Positions 1 to 11,369 are shown, counted from the stretch's first letter. The stretch: 64,000 nt of DNA from Aplysia californica (GCF_000002075.1 NW_004797315.1:31264-95263); one strand, 5' to 3'. Program-made: numbers and translations. The notes: generated from the sequence alone by a model not told the origin.

Positions 1-145
1 AAGAATTCCGGATTTGTTTTCATTCACAACTCAGAGTCGCCGCTTCGAGTAAGATTCTTCTGTGATATCTACAGGCCATATAGATCTATATCTGGTCCCG
101 TTTCACTTTGATTACCCTGTCAAACAAGTCAGCCTTCGCCCCTGA
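1..145. repeat. Dispersed repeat R1, copy 1
   Basis: About 140 bp from GAATTCCGGATTTG to CAGCCTTCGCCCCTG, repeated at 7283-7415 at roughly 90% identity. No terminal repeats or coding sequence were seen; origin unknown. The copy may extend left of the window. Confidence 0.75.
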
Positions 146-460
146 TTCAAGGGTGGTCTGATAAAACGCATTCTTCTTCTTTCTTTTTTGTGTCTTTAGC
201 TCAAATTCGATTTTAAAAATTTATAGTCATGGCTAATGAGATATATATCTTCATATGGGATAGTCAAACAAAAACAACATTGCTATTGCTATTTGTTTGT
301 TAATTAGCTAAAAACACAAAATCGCGATTATCTCGATACCTTTGTTTTCAGAAGTCTAATTTGTTACGGTACTAAATTATCCCTCTACTTTACTTCCCAA
401 CCCCATGCCTTTGGTTTTTTTTTTGCTAATAAATAGCATAGCCTACTAATTGAAACTTAA

Positions 461-777
461 GGGCTGGTGGGGCACCTAGAAATCGTGTTTTGGGGTCAAA
501 TTATGCAAATTGGGGTTATTACATATTATAGTACATGTACCTGGACATTTCATGCCAAATTACAAGTGAATCAGTTGATAAATAAGGGAGTAAATAAATG
601 GGATTGAAAAATGTGTACGAAATCCAATATGGCCGCCGTTTCCATAGCAACTGATTCTCAATATACTTTATTGAACTATTGATTTTAAATTCCTAATAAC
701 ACACGATGTCCCACAGCAAATATGGGCACTCTACGACTTGTAATAGCAAAAATAGACCTCAGGTGCCCCACCAGCCC
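461..777. mobile_element. Short DNA transposon (MITE) with 17-bp perfect inverted ends
   Basis: The left end GGGCTGGTGGGGCACCT is exactly the reverse complement of the right end. Length 317 bp, no coding capacity. Flanks are TTAA on the left and CTAA on the right, which would fit a TTAA duplication with one change; the superfamily is open. Confidence 0.8.
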
Positions 778-1052
778 CTAAATTGTGTCTCTTTATGGCA
801 CTCTACTATGTCTACTTCACTTATGATAATCTTCATTGAAATATTTCCCCTATAGATTTATAATATGGGTCAAAATGACCCGACCTTGTACTCTAATAAA
901 GTCAAACGACCTTAAGTAGAGGTCGGGTTAATTTCACGACCGAGCCGCACAGAGGGACTGGTCGAGTGCGCGCAAAGAGGCCTACAACTTACTGCATGCC
1001 GAGGGTTAGATTCTACATCTACCATCCTCGAAGTTAGGAAGACAAGTGCCCC

Positions 1053-1140
1053 CCCCCCCTCTCTCTCTCTCTCTCTTTCTCTCTCTGTCTCTCTCTCTTT
1101 CTCTCTGTCTGTCTGTCTCCCTCTCTCTCTCTCTCTCTCG
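1053..1140. repeat. Poly-C run and CT-rich microsatellite
   Basis: A run of C followed by CT and CTGT repeats. Confidence 0.9.
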
Positions 1141-1370
1141 CATAGTGCGGCATAGACGATGGGGTAAGTCTTGTATAATAGGTACTTAATTTCGGGATGT
1201 AGGCTACGAGTTTCGCAAAGGAAAATTGGAAGCACTCAGTCTCGGCGCCCATCGCAACCCGGTAGTTTTGACACCTTTATCGGTATGGCGGGCGGTTGAA
1301 CAGGTTCAGAATCGCTGACTTGACCGAGGCCTACATCTACCCGAAAAAAAAAAAAAGTACTTTAGGCCAT

Positions 1371-1570
1371 GCGACGAGAGCCGGTACATGTGTGTCTTCG
1401 GCATGTTGTGAAATCACGCTCAGCTTTTTTTCTCACATGTGGTGATAGTAAAGCCTGCTTTTTAACCCACTTCCTCCTTATCGACCCACAAAGCACACGT
1501 AAAACCAAGCCGTGCTATATATAGAAAAAAAGACATTTTTTTATCCCTAGTGCTAATGACTTATAATTAT

Positions 1571-1664
<94 letters not shown>

Positions 1665-1737
1665 GGGAATACTGTTTCAATTTTCATTCTTTCAAAAAGT
1701 GTAGGTCTCCTTACATTAATGATAATGTGTACACGTG

Positions 1738-1829
<92 letters not shown>

Positions 1830-2027
1830 GCAAGAGGCGGTATGTCTCCAACATGTGGTGAAAACACGCGCAGCTTTCTTCCCACTTGTAGTGAATGTAA
1901 AGCCTGTCTTTTATTTGTAATAGGCCTATACTTCCTCCTTTTCGACTCTCAAAGTACGTGTCGTAAAACCAAGCCGAACTATATGAAAAAAAGGCATTTT
2001 ATATCCCAAGTGCTTATGACTTATAAT

Positions 2028-2089
<62 letters not shown>

Positions 2090-2157
2090 GGGGAGGGGGG
2101 GATACTGTTTCAAGTGTCATTCTTTTAAAAAGTGTAGGTCTCCTTACATTGAAGATA

Positions 2158-2212
<55 letters not shown>

Positions 2213-2240
2213 TGTGTACACGTGTGTGTGTGTGAATGTG

Positions 2241-2290
<50 letters not shown>
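1371..2290. repeat. Tandem duplication of a 450-bp unit, each with its own GA and GT tract
   Basis: Unit 1 (1371-1827) and unit 2 (1828-2290) share the landmarks CATGT(T/G)GTGAAA, AAAACCAAGCCG, GACTTATAATT before a GA tract, AAAAAGTGTAGGTCTCCTT and then a GT tract. GA tracts lie at 1573-1660 and 2031-2086, GT tracts at 1735-1827 and 2158-2290. Open frames here are microsatellite artefacts. Confidence 0.85.
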
Positions 2291-2292
<2 letters not shown>

Positions 2293-2420
2293 TGTGTTTG
2301 AAAGGGAGGGAGGGGAGGGGGGTTCTTGGTCATTGGGTTTTTTTCAACATAATTTAAAACTTGAATTTCGACAAAACATTATTTCTTGAGCACTTGCACT
2401 TGCAACCGATACCACAGATT

Positions 2421-2594
2421 GTTTTAGTTTTGGTAGAGGTTTTACGGCGCTCACAGTAGGTCATATAATGAGCGCCAGAAAATTAGAGGTGTTTCAAGAG
2501 AGTAATAAACATAAAAAGAAGGAGGGGAGATAAGGACGATAGATAATGATAGGAAAGAATAAGCAAACCACACCAGAGCACCCGCCAACCATCA
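2421..2594 (-). mobile_element. SINE S1, GC-stem subfamily
   Basis: S1 is a 175-190 bp family. Read on its own strand it starts GTGGGTGGTTGGCGGGTGC, has TTTGCTTCTTCTTTCCTATC and GTTACTCTCTTGTAACACC, then the hairpin tail and GTAAAAC...ACTAAAACT. This copy has the stem GGCGCTC (with one change in the partner arm region) and an almost complete body. Confidence 0.85.
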
Positions 2595-2667
2595 ACATAC
2601 CACAGATTGAAAAATTGCAAGTTAAACAAAACAAACAACCACCCCCTCCCCCCAAAAAAGAATAGAT

Positions 2668-2670
2668 GAA

Positions 2671-2705
<35 letters not shown>

Positions 2706-2709
2706 ATAC
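2668..2709. repeat. AAAT microsatellite
   Basis: About ten AAAT units. Confidence 0.95.
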
Positions 2710-3071
2710 ATTTTTAAAAATAAATAAAAATTACATGACAGCAAGAAAAACCATTAAAAATCAATAGCCGCAACCTTCACCGTCACGTTGTAGTTCTTTT
2801 TTTTTTCCTTTTGGGGGAAAACCAGGGACAAGTACAAATGTATGGGGGTTGGGGGGGGTGGAGCGTGGGCGAGGGCGAGTGCGGGGGCCGATGTGTATGG
2901 TTATGTAGTAATACTAGTGATAATAGTAATGATATTACATGTGATAAGCCACCGCAGTGACGTACAGCAACACAATAGAGCGGTATAGATCTACGTGCTT
3001 GCCGACCATGCACAGAGAGATATCAACAGTAACTCGTGCACGATGATAGGTAAAAAATGGTAATTAATAAT

Positions 3072-3257
3072 CTGTCCCCGTGGTTTTATGCACCCCGAAT
3101 ACTTAAGCAAAATTTAATCTTTTTTTTTTTTCCTCATAATTTCTGATTATTTTCCTTTATCATTCTTTGTTAAAATTAACAGAATCGCATAGTTTCACTT
3201 TTTTGGGCTCAGTTTGCATAATTTCATAATTTTTCTTGCATAAAACGACGGGGACAG
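3072..3257. mobile_element. MITE family M6, copy 1 (6-bp target duplication)
   Basis: The ends are CTGTCCCCG and CGGGGACAG, extended inward by GTTTTATGCA and TGCATAAAAC. It is 186 bp, flanked on both sides by AATAAT (3066-3071, 3258-3263). A second copy in opposite orientation lies at 7577-7760, also with a 6-bp duplication. Confidence 0.85.
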
Positions 3258-3352
3258 AATAATATATCATTGTACTCTACAATACAGTAGGGCATGTTCA
3301 CTAGACACGATGGCAGAATCCAACACTATTTTGCTCTTTGCTTTTTTAAAAA

Positions 3353-4066
3353 GTTTAAGTTAGAGTTTTACCGCACTTGCAACACAATAAGGCAATACAA
3401 GTGCCGAAGATAAAGGTGTTACAAGAGAGTAACAAACATAAAAAGAAGGAGGAAAGATAAAGACGATACATGAACTTGTTTTTTGTTTTTGTTTTTTTGG
3501 TAAGTGTTTTACGGCGCTCGCAACTGCTTAAGGCTTAAGGTCATATGAGCGCGCGGGACACATTAAACTTTTTCAGCTTGTAGGAAATTTTGAATTTTGC
3601 CCAGGTGGCGGCCAAAGCTTACCCGTGTCGATTTTAGACCACCAAAGGATCTTTAACGTACGCAACTTGCACACGGGCCCTCCAACATTTTTCGCCATTG
3701 TCCGAGAAGGCTAGGTGTAGATCTTTCCTACCAGAAGATCAGGGGTGTTGCTGAAAGACAGCAGTAAGGAGGAGCCAAGGAGCAGCGGTAGAAAGGCTGC
3801 CGAAAGAGTCAGGAGCCCAGAAGAAGGGGCAAAGGAGGTGAGAGGGTGGGGGCAGAAAGTGGAGACGAAAGGAGATGACAGAATATTATTTGAGAGCAGG
3901 AAAGGAGGTGAACGGAGATAATTTTAGAAAAGAAAATTTTCGGTCGATACTCGGATTCGAACTCGGGACCTTTGAATGAGAGGCCAACACCTTTACCTCT
4001 AGGCCACGAGAGCCCCCCGATACTTGTTTGATAGGAAAGAAGAAGCATACCATACCACACCGATAA
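3353..4066 (-). mobile_element. SINE S1 (AT-stem) copy split by an S3 insertion
   Basis: The tail half is 3353-3472 (hairpin arms close to GGCACTT type, GTTACTCTCTTGTAACACC region) and the head half is 4018-4066 (TTTGATAGGAAAGAAGAAGC in plus-strand reading). Between them lies the S3 SINE at 3473-4017 with target copies CGATACATG and CGATACTTG. Confidence 0.75.
3473..4017 (-). mobile_element. SINE S3, tRNA-headed, full length, inserted in an S1 copy
   Basis: On the minus strand the head is tRNA-like with an A box TGGCCTAGAGG and a B box AGTTCGAATCC, followed by a long body and the shared tail GCGCTCATATGACC...GCGAGCGCC. The tail ends in a T/A-rich run at 3473-3497. The acceptor stem does not pair, so it is not a tRNA gene. 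Confidence 0.85.
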
Positions 4067-4072
4067 CTACCC

Positions 4073-4215
4073 ACTCCAAGACTATCATGGAGCAGATGGC
4101 TCCGGTTCGAATCCCAGACTGAGCATTCTTGAACTCGGGGTGGGGGGGGGGGGGCATTTTGTGGCATTTGACCCATTTGGTCCGGTGCTATCGAAGACGA
4201 ATGTTAGATTCGAAA
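4073..4215 (+). mobile_element. tRNA-like SINE head fragment
   Basis: GGAGCAGATGGCTCCGGTTC followed by GAATCCCAG gives a B-box-like segment similar to the S2 head at 42840-42885; a poly-G run (4142-4153) follows. The rest of the element is not recognisable. Confidence 0.45.
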
Positions 4216-4387
4216 GTCCTGTCTCTTTTCTTAGGGGTTTTTAATTTAAACATATGCACTTTGTTTCCTTTACTCAACCATGATACAGACAATGCAGACT
4301 TTCGAGCTAGGGTCTAAGTCTAAAACATACGCAGGGGAGTTTTCTTTCTTAAAAAAAAAAATTCAGTATGCGTTTCACAATACATTG

Positions 4388-4528
4388 TACTTGCAACACA
4401 ATTAGATCTAGGTCATAAAACACGTGCCGAAGATTAGAAGTGTAACAAGAGAGCCAGATAGACAACAAGAAGGAGAGAGAGATATAATTAAGGAGCAAAC
4501 CACACGTGAGCACCCGTCAACCACAAAC
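4388..4528 (-). mobile_element. SINE S1, AT-stem subfamily, degraded
   Basis: Shows the TTGCAACACAAT ... GTGCCGAAGATTAGAAGTG arms and AGCAAACCACACGTGAGCAC head of S1, with internal changes and no recognisable 3' end. Confidence 0.7.
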
Positions 4529-4636
4529 AATTTTCATAGTTTCCTTCCATTATATTCAGTGGCGGCTCGTGGTTTATAGAACTGACCGGCGGTCATTCAC
4601 GTCGAATATTTTTCCCTCCCCCACCCCCTTCCTTCA

Positions 4637-4637
4637 C

Positions 4638-4717
<80 letters not shown>

Positions 4718-4726
4718 CTCTCTCTC

Positions 4727-4783
<57 letters not shown>
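4637..4783. repeat. AC then CT microsatellites
   Basis: About 38 AC units followed by a CT tract; open frames across it are artefacts. Confidence 0.95.
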
Positions 4784-4788
<5 letters not shown>

Positions 4789-4859
4789 CTTATTTTATAC
4801 CCCTACTTTCGCCATTCCCACCCCCTCCCCAACTAAAACACACACACACACCACAGTAA

Positions 4860-7280
4860 ACATTGTAATATAATGTGAAAGAGCTAAAATATGCGGTAGC
4901 GTCAAGAAACAATATTATGAATAAGGTAAGATGGAAGTTACTGAGATTAAGAGAAACTCACTTGATCGGCACAGAAAAAGAAACACACTACTTGAGTCTA
5001 AGCTAGAAAACAAACTGAAAGTGAGAAGCAATAAACCGCTGGTCCTGGCCTCCAGTGCAGTACTTTACTCGTGCTTTCTACACCCCCACACAAAATATCA
5101 ACGTGCACTGGACCCGTTAAATGTAATAAGAACTGTCCTGTATGATGACAAAAAGTCAATTTCTACTGTACCAGTGACGCTGTCCCAGGCAGATCAAGTC
5201 TACAATCAGATGCTATACAAAGCTGGACAAAGCACACAAGTTTCCGATCATTATACCATCAAATGTACTTCATCGCACTTCTCAGTTCTCAGAACTTAAC
5301 ACTGAACACTGTGTTGTAACAAAGTGGGGAAGTGTGTCAAATGCTAATTATAGAACTTGGTGTCTAGCTGGGGTGAGGGTTGAAAAGGGGAGGGAAGGGA
5401 GGGGGTTTTCGGCCCAGACTCTGACAGTCGAGTGCCTATCGCTCCTCGTTAAAATTTTCCTAATATATCTTCACTAGACGATTCCCTCTTTCGCCGGCCA
5501 GACTCCTAAGGGCCAGGTAAGTTATTAGTGGGGAGTAAATGCCAAACAGGAACTATAGGTGGTTAACAAGTCAATAAACAAAAAAGATTAGTGCCATGCT
5601 GACAATAAATGTTCTGATAGTAGTTAGAGAAAGGCTGAATGAGAAATACATGTTTTGCTGATAAAATAATACATGTGTCTGTGCTGCTCAAGACAGTCTC
5701 ATTCTCAATTTTGTAAGCTACAAAGAGGCCAATCTGGCAATTAAGGGATGTACAAATCGCTTTGCGGACTGACGATGGATTTGTCCATGGGACTGACGTC
5801 ATCGCTAGGCCTGTGTTTGGACTCGTGCGTAGTATGAAGTTCCGCGACGAGACGGTTTGACGGGAGACGATTTAAAGTTACGAGCCGGCGCGATAACAAA
5901 CGTGAAGGAATGAGGTTATGTCGCGACAAAACAACAGTGAATCCCACTCGTCTATTTGAGCGCCTTCAAATCGGCAAGGTGCTTTTGAATGTTGATATAT
6001 GTTTGTTTGGATTTATTTAAAACTGAATGAAAATCGTCATCAGCAATAAACCTCTAGTCCACAGTTCAGCTGACAAAAATCTGACCGGCACCGCCGGTCT
6101 TGCCCAGTTAACAAACCGCCCCTGATTATATTACTATTACTATTATTATTTTTATTATTATTACTATTATTATTATTACCATTATACGTTTACAACTCCA
6201 CAGAAAACAAGACATTATAGATTATCGTCATTTTTAATAATATTTTGTCTATCATTTGAATAGTGCCCATATATTGCAACAATCTGACTTATATAATGTT
6301 GAAATAACTTGAAAGAAGTACCGGTACACATTGTGGGTGGTTGGAGGAGGGCACCATTGGTAGGTCCTGCAGTTTCTTTTCTCTCCGTCCCTCTGTTGTT
6401 TCCGACTGTCTTGCTCATTCCCTGGGTTATCTGTTATTGTGTCAATGATCAAGAAACACGCTTACAATGGAACAAGTAAACATAGAGATCTCGTGCGAAT
6501 ATGTTAGGTCTATATTACACATGTATACAGTGGCGAAGCGTCTAATCAAATAATCACTGCTTCCCTTCCTAATTTTGAAATATTGTCGCTGTCAAATTCA
6601 TCCATAAACGTAAACCTCTTAAATTAAATGTCAAAAGACGTTCGTAATCAACAATGAACAGTATGCCTAACATTCAAAACGGTTTCACGGCCACAGAAAT
6701 AGCCTCCTCACCCCCATCAGGCCACTCCATAAGCAGTCGCAAGCTTTGATCAAGTAAGCTTAAAGTGAGGCTGGATGAGTCCACCAATATAGTTGAAGGG
6801 AACATGTGCATAGCAGTCTAAGCTGTCTCATTGCCACATATACCCTGTTCACCCCTTTGGGGTCACAGTTAAAATCAATCTCAAGCCCTGATTGTGTAAG
6901 CTAACTAACACTGGTCGAGTCTACCTCACAAATGTGAGGGGAACTAACTCCTAACAATCTCTTCACTGTTGCAAGTGCTTGCTTTTTTTCCTCGACTTTT
7001 TACCGTCCTATAATCAGATCGTGATCTCGATTATGACACCAGCTCCTGGCCGCGGAAGGCTAACAAAAACAGCCAAATGTAAAATTTAAAAAATGATAAT
7101 TGTCATGTTCTACCAAAGAGTTAGACTCACTGGTAAATCTATAACATATAGATCTAGTACTGACGTCTCTGCTTCTTTGCTTTGTGTTTATGTATTCACA
7201 TCTAAAGTTAAATTTAATTTTAGTTGGAACTGATATTTAATAAGATACTTTCCCGATTATTTTGGCGGTTGAACATACAA
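4860..7280. other. No recognisable gene
   Basis: AT-rich DNA with a short TTA/ATT microsatellite (6126-6185). A 122-codon open frame at 4931-5299 matches no family I know and has no supporting signal; I do not call it a gene. Confidence 0.5.
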
Positions 7281-7282
7281 TA

Positions 7283-7415
7283 TGAATTCCGGATTTTTTT
7301 TCTTTCACAACTCAGAGTCGCCGCCTCGAATAAGATTCTTGTGTCATATCTACAGGCCATATCTGGTCCCGTTTCACTTTGATTACCCTGTCAAACAAGT
7401 CAGCCTTCGCCCCTG
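7283..7415. repeat. Dispersed repeat R1, copy 2
   Basis: Direct-orientation copy of 1-145, with a short internal deletion after the CTACAGGCCATAT segment. Confidence 0.75.
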
Positions 7416-7576
7416 CATGTATATCTATATGATGTATTTTCTTTTGCGCCTTTGTTACTAAATTATACACAACACAAGGGGATACAGTGAATTAACTTTC
7501 CCTCCCATTTCCTGCCAGTCTCATCACCACTAACTGAGATATAAAGAAAAGATGTGGAGTTCGTTTTTTAATTACT

Positions 7577-7760
7577 CTGTCCCATAGATTTTATGCAAAA
7601 AAAATTCTGAAATTATGCAAACTGGGCCCAAAAATGAGAAATTATGCGATTCTGTTTAATGTTAATTAACAAAGAATGATAAAGGAAAATAATAAGAAAT
7701 TATGCCAAAAAAGATCAAATTTTGATAAAGTATGCGGGGTGCATAAAAACCCGGGGACAG
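7577..7760. mobile_element. MITE family M6, copy 2 (6-bp target duplication)
   Basis: Inverted relative to copy 1 and 184 bp long; shared internal landmarks include GAAATTATGC, ACAAAGAATGATAAAGGAAA and CAAACTG. It is flanked by ATTACT on both sides (7571-7576, 7761-7766). The left terminal repeat is partly decayed. Confidence 0.85.
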
Positions 7761-7794
7761 ATTACTGTATACGGTACGTAGGAATTTATACGCC

Positions 7795-7997
7795 CGTTTT
7801 GACGCAATTTCGATTATTTAGGAGGCTGGCTTCTGACGTTGTTTGTCAGGGCCAACTCAGGCTGAGAGGGATACAACATACCGGCAGACAGATTGAGATA
7901 CATCACTCGATTAAAATATTTCCCACGTGGGAATCGAACGTGGGTCTCCTGCGTGCGACGTGGGAACATCTAACCATTACACCACGGACACAGGCGG
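7795..7997 (-). mobile_element. SINE S4, tRNA head plus conserved core
   Basis: On the minus strand GTGTCCGTGGTGTAATGGTT AG (A box) and ACGTTCGATTCCC (B box) are followed by a core TCTCAGCCTGAGTTGGCCCT that is also found at 53870 and 54230. The tRNA arms do not pair as in a real tRNA. Confidence 0.75.
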
Positions 7998-8051
7998 TGT
8001 AGAGTTCAAATATCCGTGCGATATACAGGGTGGTCTGTTTAAATTAGTACT

Positions 8052-8124
8052 ATAACTACTACAAAGAAGTTTACGGCACTCGCAACATAAAAACGATAAG
8101 TAAGGTTAAGTGCCGAAGATTAGC
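8052..8124 (-). mobile_element. SINE S1 tail fragment, AT-stem
   Basis: Only the hairpin tail region (TTTACGGCACTCGCAAC ... GTGCCGAAGATTAG) is recognisable. Confidence 0.65.
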
Positions 8125-8399
8125 TCTTTGTCGTCGTATCCGATACACACGTCCGATCAGCAGTAGACCAGAGTCAATAAATCTGCACATATTCAACCAT
8201 TATACTTGTACACAAATCAGAAACATACATTTGCATATTTTATATACATGTAGTGCATATTGTTCCCTGCCTTTTTAAGTTTCAGATATAATGTAGAAAT
8301 ATTTGCACGAATTTATAAGGAAGTTATGCTTTTTCGTTTTTTAAGTACCCAAAACAGCAAGTCTTCAAATTCAAACGTGCAGAACGCGTGTCCTCAATG

Positions 8400-8526
8400 A
8401 GTTAGAGGTGTTACAATTACAAGAGAGTAACAAACACGAAAGAAGGAGGGGAGATGAGGGCTATAGATGTTTGTGATAGGAAAGAAGAAGCAGCAAACCA
8501 CACCAGAGCACCCGCCAACGACCCAC
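8400..8526 (-). mobile_element. SINE S1, tail missing
   Basis: Contains the S1 body from GTTAGAGGTGTTAC to GCACCCGCCAAC; the hairpin tail is lost. Confidence 0.8.
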
Positions 8527-8613
8527 GAGGGTGGCCTACCACATTAGGGGGGCCTAATACCAGTAGCAAAAATACACACCGTCATACTCATACTTGTGCC
8601 AGTGACATTAGAG

Positions 8614-8789
8614 TTTTTAGTTTAGCTTTTTTTTTTACGGCACTTGCAAAATAATAAGGTCATACAAGTACAAGTGCCGAAGGTCAGAGGTGTTACAAGA
8701 GAGTAACAAACACGAAAAAGAAGGAGTAATCACTCAGGACGATAAATGTTTTGATAGGAAAAAAAGAAGCAAACCACACCAGAGCTCCT
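8614..8789 (-). mobile_element. SINE S1, AT-stem subfamily
   Basis: Nearly full-length copy with GGCACTTGCAA ... AAGTGCCGAAG arms and head GCAAACCACACCAGAGC. Confidence 0.85.
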
Positions 8790-9147
8790 AGACATTAGAA
8801 TTAAAACGCCTCACGAGGCACAGCTGAGGACAATTTACTTTTACAAATTAATCAGAGCACCTGATTGAGAGGACACATTCCAGTCAGGTAGGACAAGAAG
8901 AAGAATTCAGTTCCCTCTCAGAATTGAACCCGAAATGCCCTGTGACAGACCTAGAGTGGAACTACTGTAAGGGACCGCTCACAAATATCACGTCAGCGTA
9001 AATTTGGCCAAAAATGCCACCCCCTCCCCCTTTGTCATCTGTTCAGGAGGCATGCTTCTGCCTTTATCTAATACAATGTATTATGTACATGTTACACTTT
9101 GGTTGACGTCAGCTAGTTGGAGGGGTGAGGAGGGTCTCCTGAACAGA

Positions 9148-9179
<32 letters not shown>

Positions 9180-9278
9180 AAACAATAACAGTAACAAGTG
9201 TCAAAATTTGACACTGACAACAAGATGTCTTCTAGGCATGGGGCATGCCACAGGACGTAGAAACACATCTTTTTTTTT

Positions 9279-9450
9279 AAAGTAAGAGTTTTACAGCATT
9301 TGCAACACAATAAGGTCGTATAAGTGCCGAAGATTAGAGGTGTTACGAGAGAGTAACAAGCACAAAAAACAAGGAGGAGAGATCAGGACGATAGATGTTT
9401 GATAGGAAAGAAGGAGCAAACCACACCAGAGCACCCGCCAACCACCCACG
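9279..9450 (-). mobile_element. SINE S1, AT-stem subfamily
   Basis: Full-length copy from the tail (GTAAGAGTTTTACAGCATTT) to the head (GCACCCGCCAACCACCCAC). Confidence 0.9.
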
Positions 9451-9639
9451 CCCCCGTGTCGGTTTTACCACTGCAAACAGACTCAGAGGTCACATAATGA
9501 AGGATGATGTAGCAGGTTCCTTTTGAATTGCAAAAGATATTCTATTTGGGGTTTTCTATACCTACATGTATAGCAAGACGAGCAAATTATACTTGAAAAC
9601 TTGGCCCTATTGATACATGTATTATAAATAGGTGAACGG

Positions 9640-10028
9640 ACACTGGACACAGCACAGGTAGGCTACACGACACACTGAGCGACACAGCACAGGTACACGA
9701 CTACATTGAGAGACACAACACAGCTACACACTGAGCAACACAGCACAGGTAGCCTACACGACTACATTGAGAGACACAACACAGCTACACACAGAGCGAC
9801 ACGGCACAGGTACACGACTACATTGAGAGACACAACACAGCTACACACTGAGCAACACAGCACAGGTAGCCTACACGACTACATTGAGAGACACAACACA
9901 GCTACACACAGAGCGACACGGCACAGGTACACGACTACATTGAGAGACACAACACAGCTACACACTGAGCAACACAGCACAGGTACACGAACACACTGAG
10001 CGACACAGCACAGGTAAAGGTATACGAC
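9640..10028. repeat. Minisatellite with 117-bp higher-order unit, split by the P-like element
   Basis: Units of about 61 and 56 bp alternate, each containing CTACATTGAGAGACACAAC and a version of CAGCACAGGT, giving a 117-bp higher-order period. Since 117 is divisible by three, one frame stays open by chance. The last part of the array, TACATTGAGAGACACAAG, resumes at 11823 on the far side of the inserted transposon. Confidence 0.9.
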
Positions 10029-10998
10029 CTAGACGGTCATATAATCAGGCCACCTGCGCGCTACTGACCTAGATTCCTTGTGGGCTGACACACCCGTGTA
10101 GTAGGCCCACAACCTTGTAGATCATTAGTAGTGATAAGCCTACGCAGGGTGCGGCGGTCAGTTTGAATTGTTGTTTGCTCATGCTTTGACATTGGATTAT
10201 TTCTGCATAATGCAGTTTGCTTTTCAAGTCATCTGGATTATGTGAATATTTTCTACATCATTGTGTGTGTTGGGGAACAGAAGTGGTGACTAATTAATTA
10301 ATTAATTAAGATTGACCAACAGTTTTGAGATCGCAAATTTGAAGTGCTGTTTGGCTGCACTGTAGGCCTACTGTTCATTTTCAGATTCTTTATCGCCATC
10401 GTACTCAGTGAATGCCTGGATTCTTTTAGTTGAGGCCTAATGCAGTTTTTTTTTTCCAAATCATCTGGATTGTGTGAATATCAAATATCTCTTCCATCAG
10501 TGTACGTGTTTAGATTAAACCTACAGTGAAGTTTTGACCGTGCAAGTTTAATTCATATCTGTCTAAAATCCATGTCTACACAGTGGAGGCCCCCCTCCTG
10601 ATCCGCACACTCTTCACTGACTTAGAGCCTCTCTATGCAAACAACCACTAAAAACTAACTCTCCATCCTATCCCTAGATCTACTTTTAGATTTAGATTAG
10701 TTTGTAACACAAACAATAGGATAGGCTAAAAGGACCATGCAGATATAAATCTATATATTTAGACTCTGAGCGTCTAGGGGCCCACCCCTGTTAGGTAGGG
10801 AAAAGTATACGGATCATAATTATGGGGGAGCTCCTTTGTGTTTTTCCCGGCCTGCTTTGTATATTAATATCTGCTGTTCTTTCACAGTGCTTACATGCTT
10901 CTCTTCTAGGCCTATTTCTTGCTTTCATCATGTGTGGTTATGACTCTGTTGGACTGTGACTGACACCTTCAAAATAAACTGAAGGAATAAGAACAACA

Positions 10999-11253
10999 AT
11001 GGGAAGAAAATGCTCAGTTGGTGGATGCAAAACTGGCTATGACAGTCAGAAAGGTGCAGAAAAAGTGACCGTGTATGGATTTCCTACGGATGAAACAGAA
11101 TGTCGGGCATGGATTGCTAGCTTACCAAACATTTTATCCTATGAAAAGGTGTCAATATCAAAAAACATATCAGTGTGTGCCCTCCACTTCCGTAAAACTC
11201 CTCAACTCAAGTCAACTTTCTGTCTTTCCATCGTTTTTGTCTGTCTAGAATAA
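10999..11253 (+). pseudogene. THAP-type C2CH zinc finger, truncated transposase N-terminus
   Basis: The frame starts MGRKCSVGGCKTGYDSQKG. The visible metal ligands are Cys5 and Cys10 at the start and the Cys-x2-His pair in VCALHF; the family Trp is in CRAWIASLPN and the Pro in YGFPTDE. This is the normal THAP layout for about 65 residues. After HFRKTPQLKS the frame runs into unrelated residues and stops at 84 aa, with no catalytic domain. It lies wholly inside the transposon at 10029-11814, so a transposase origin is more likely than a host gene. It may also be a first exon whose partners were lost. Confidence 0.75.
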
Positions 11254-11301
11254 TGTTTTACATGTCCGTTAGTTTAAACACAAACACAGGGAAGCTAAAC
11301 C

Positions 11302-11304
<3 letters not shown>

Positions 11305-11369
<65 letters not shown>

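Noticed and set aside
912-2389. Many open frames of Arg-Glu, Ser-Leu, Cys-Val or Thr-His repeats
   Set aside because: They are translations of GA and GT microsatellites.
3940-4018. Possible tRNA gene on the minus strand
   Set aside because: A and B boxes are present but the acceptor stem does not pair, and the segment is the head of SINE S3, repeated at 12640-12721.
4931-5299. 122-codon open frame
   Set aside because: No family resemblance, no splice or promoter evidence, and such a length can occur by chance in this much DNA.
5757-5945. Weak similarity to 47976-48070 around ATCGCTAGGCC and GTGCGTAGT
   Set aside because: Too short and diverged to call a repeat by eye.
7915-7995. Possible tRNA gene on the minus strand
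   Set aside because: tRNA-like head of SINE S4; arms do not fold properly and the SINE core follows.
9706-9999. 97-codon frame of repeating RDTTQLHTEQ-type units
   Set aside because: It follows from the 117-bp minisatellite period being divisible by three; no other coding sign.
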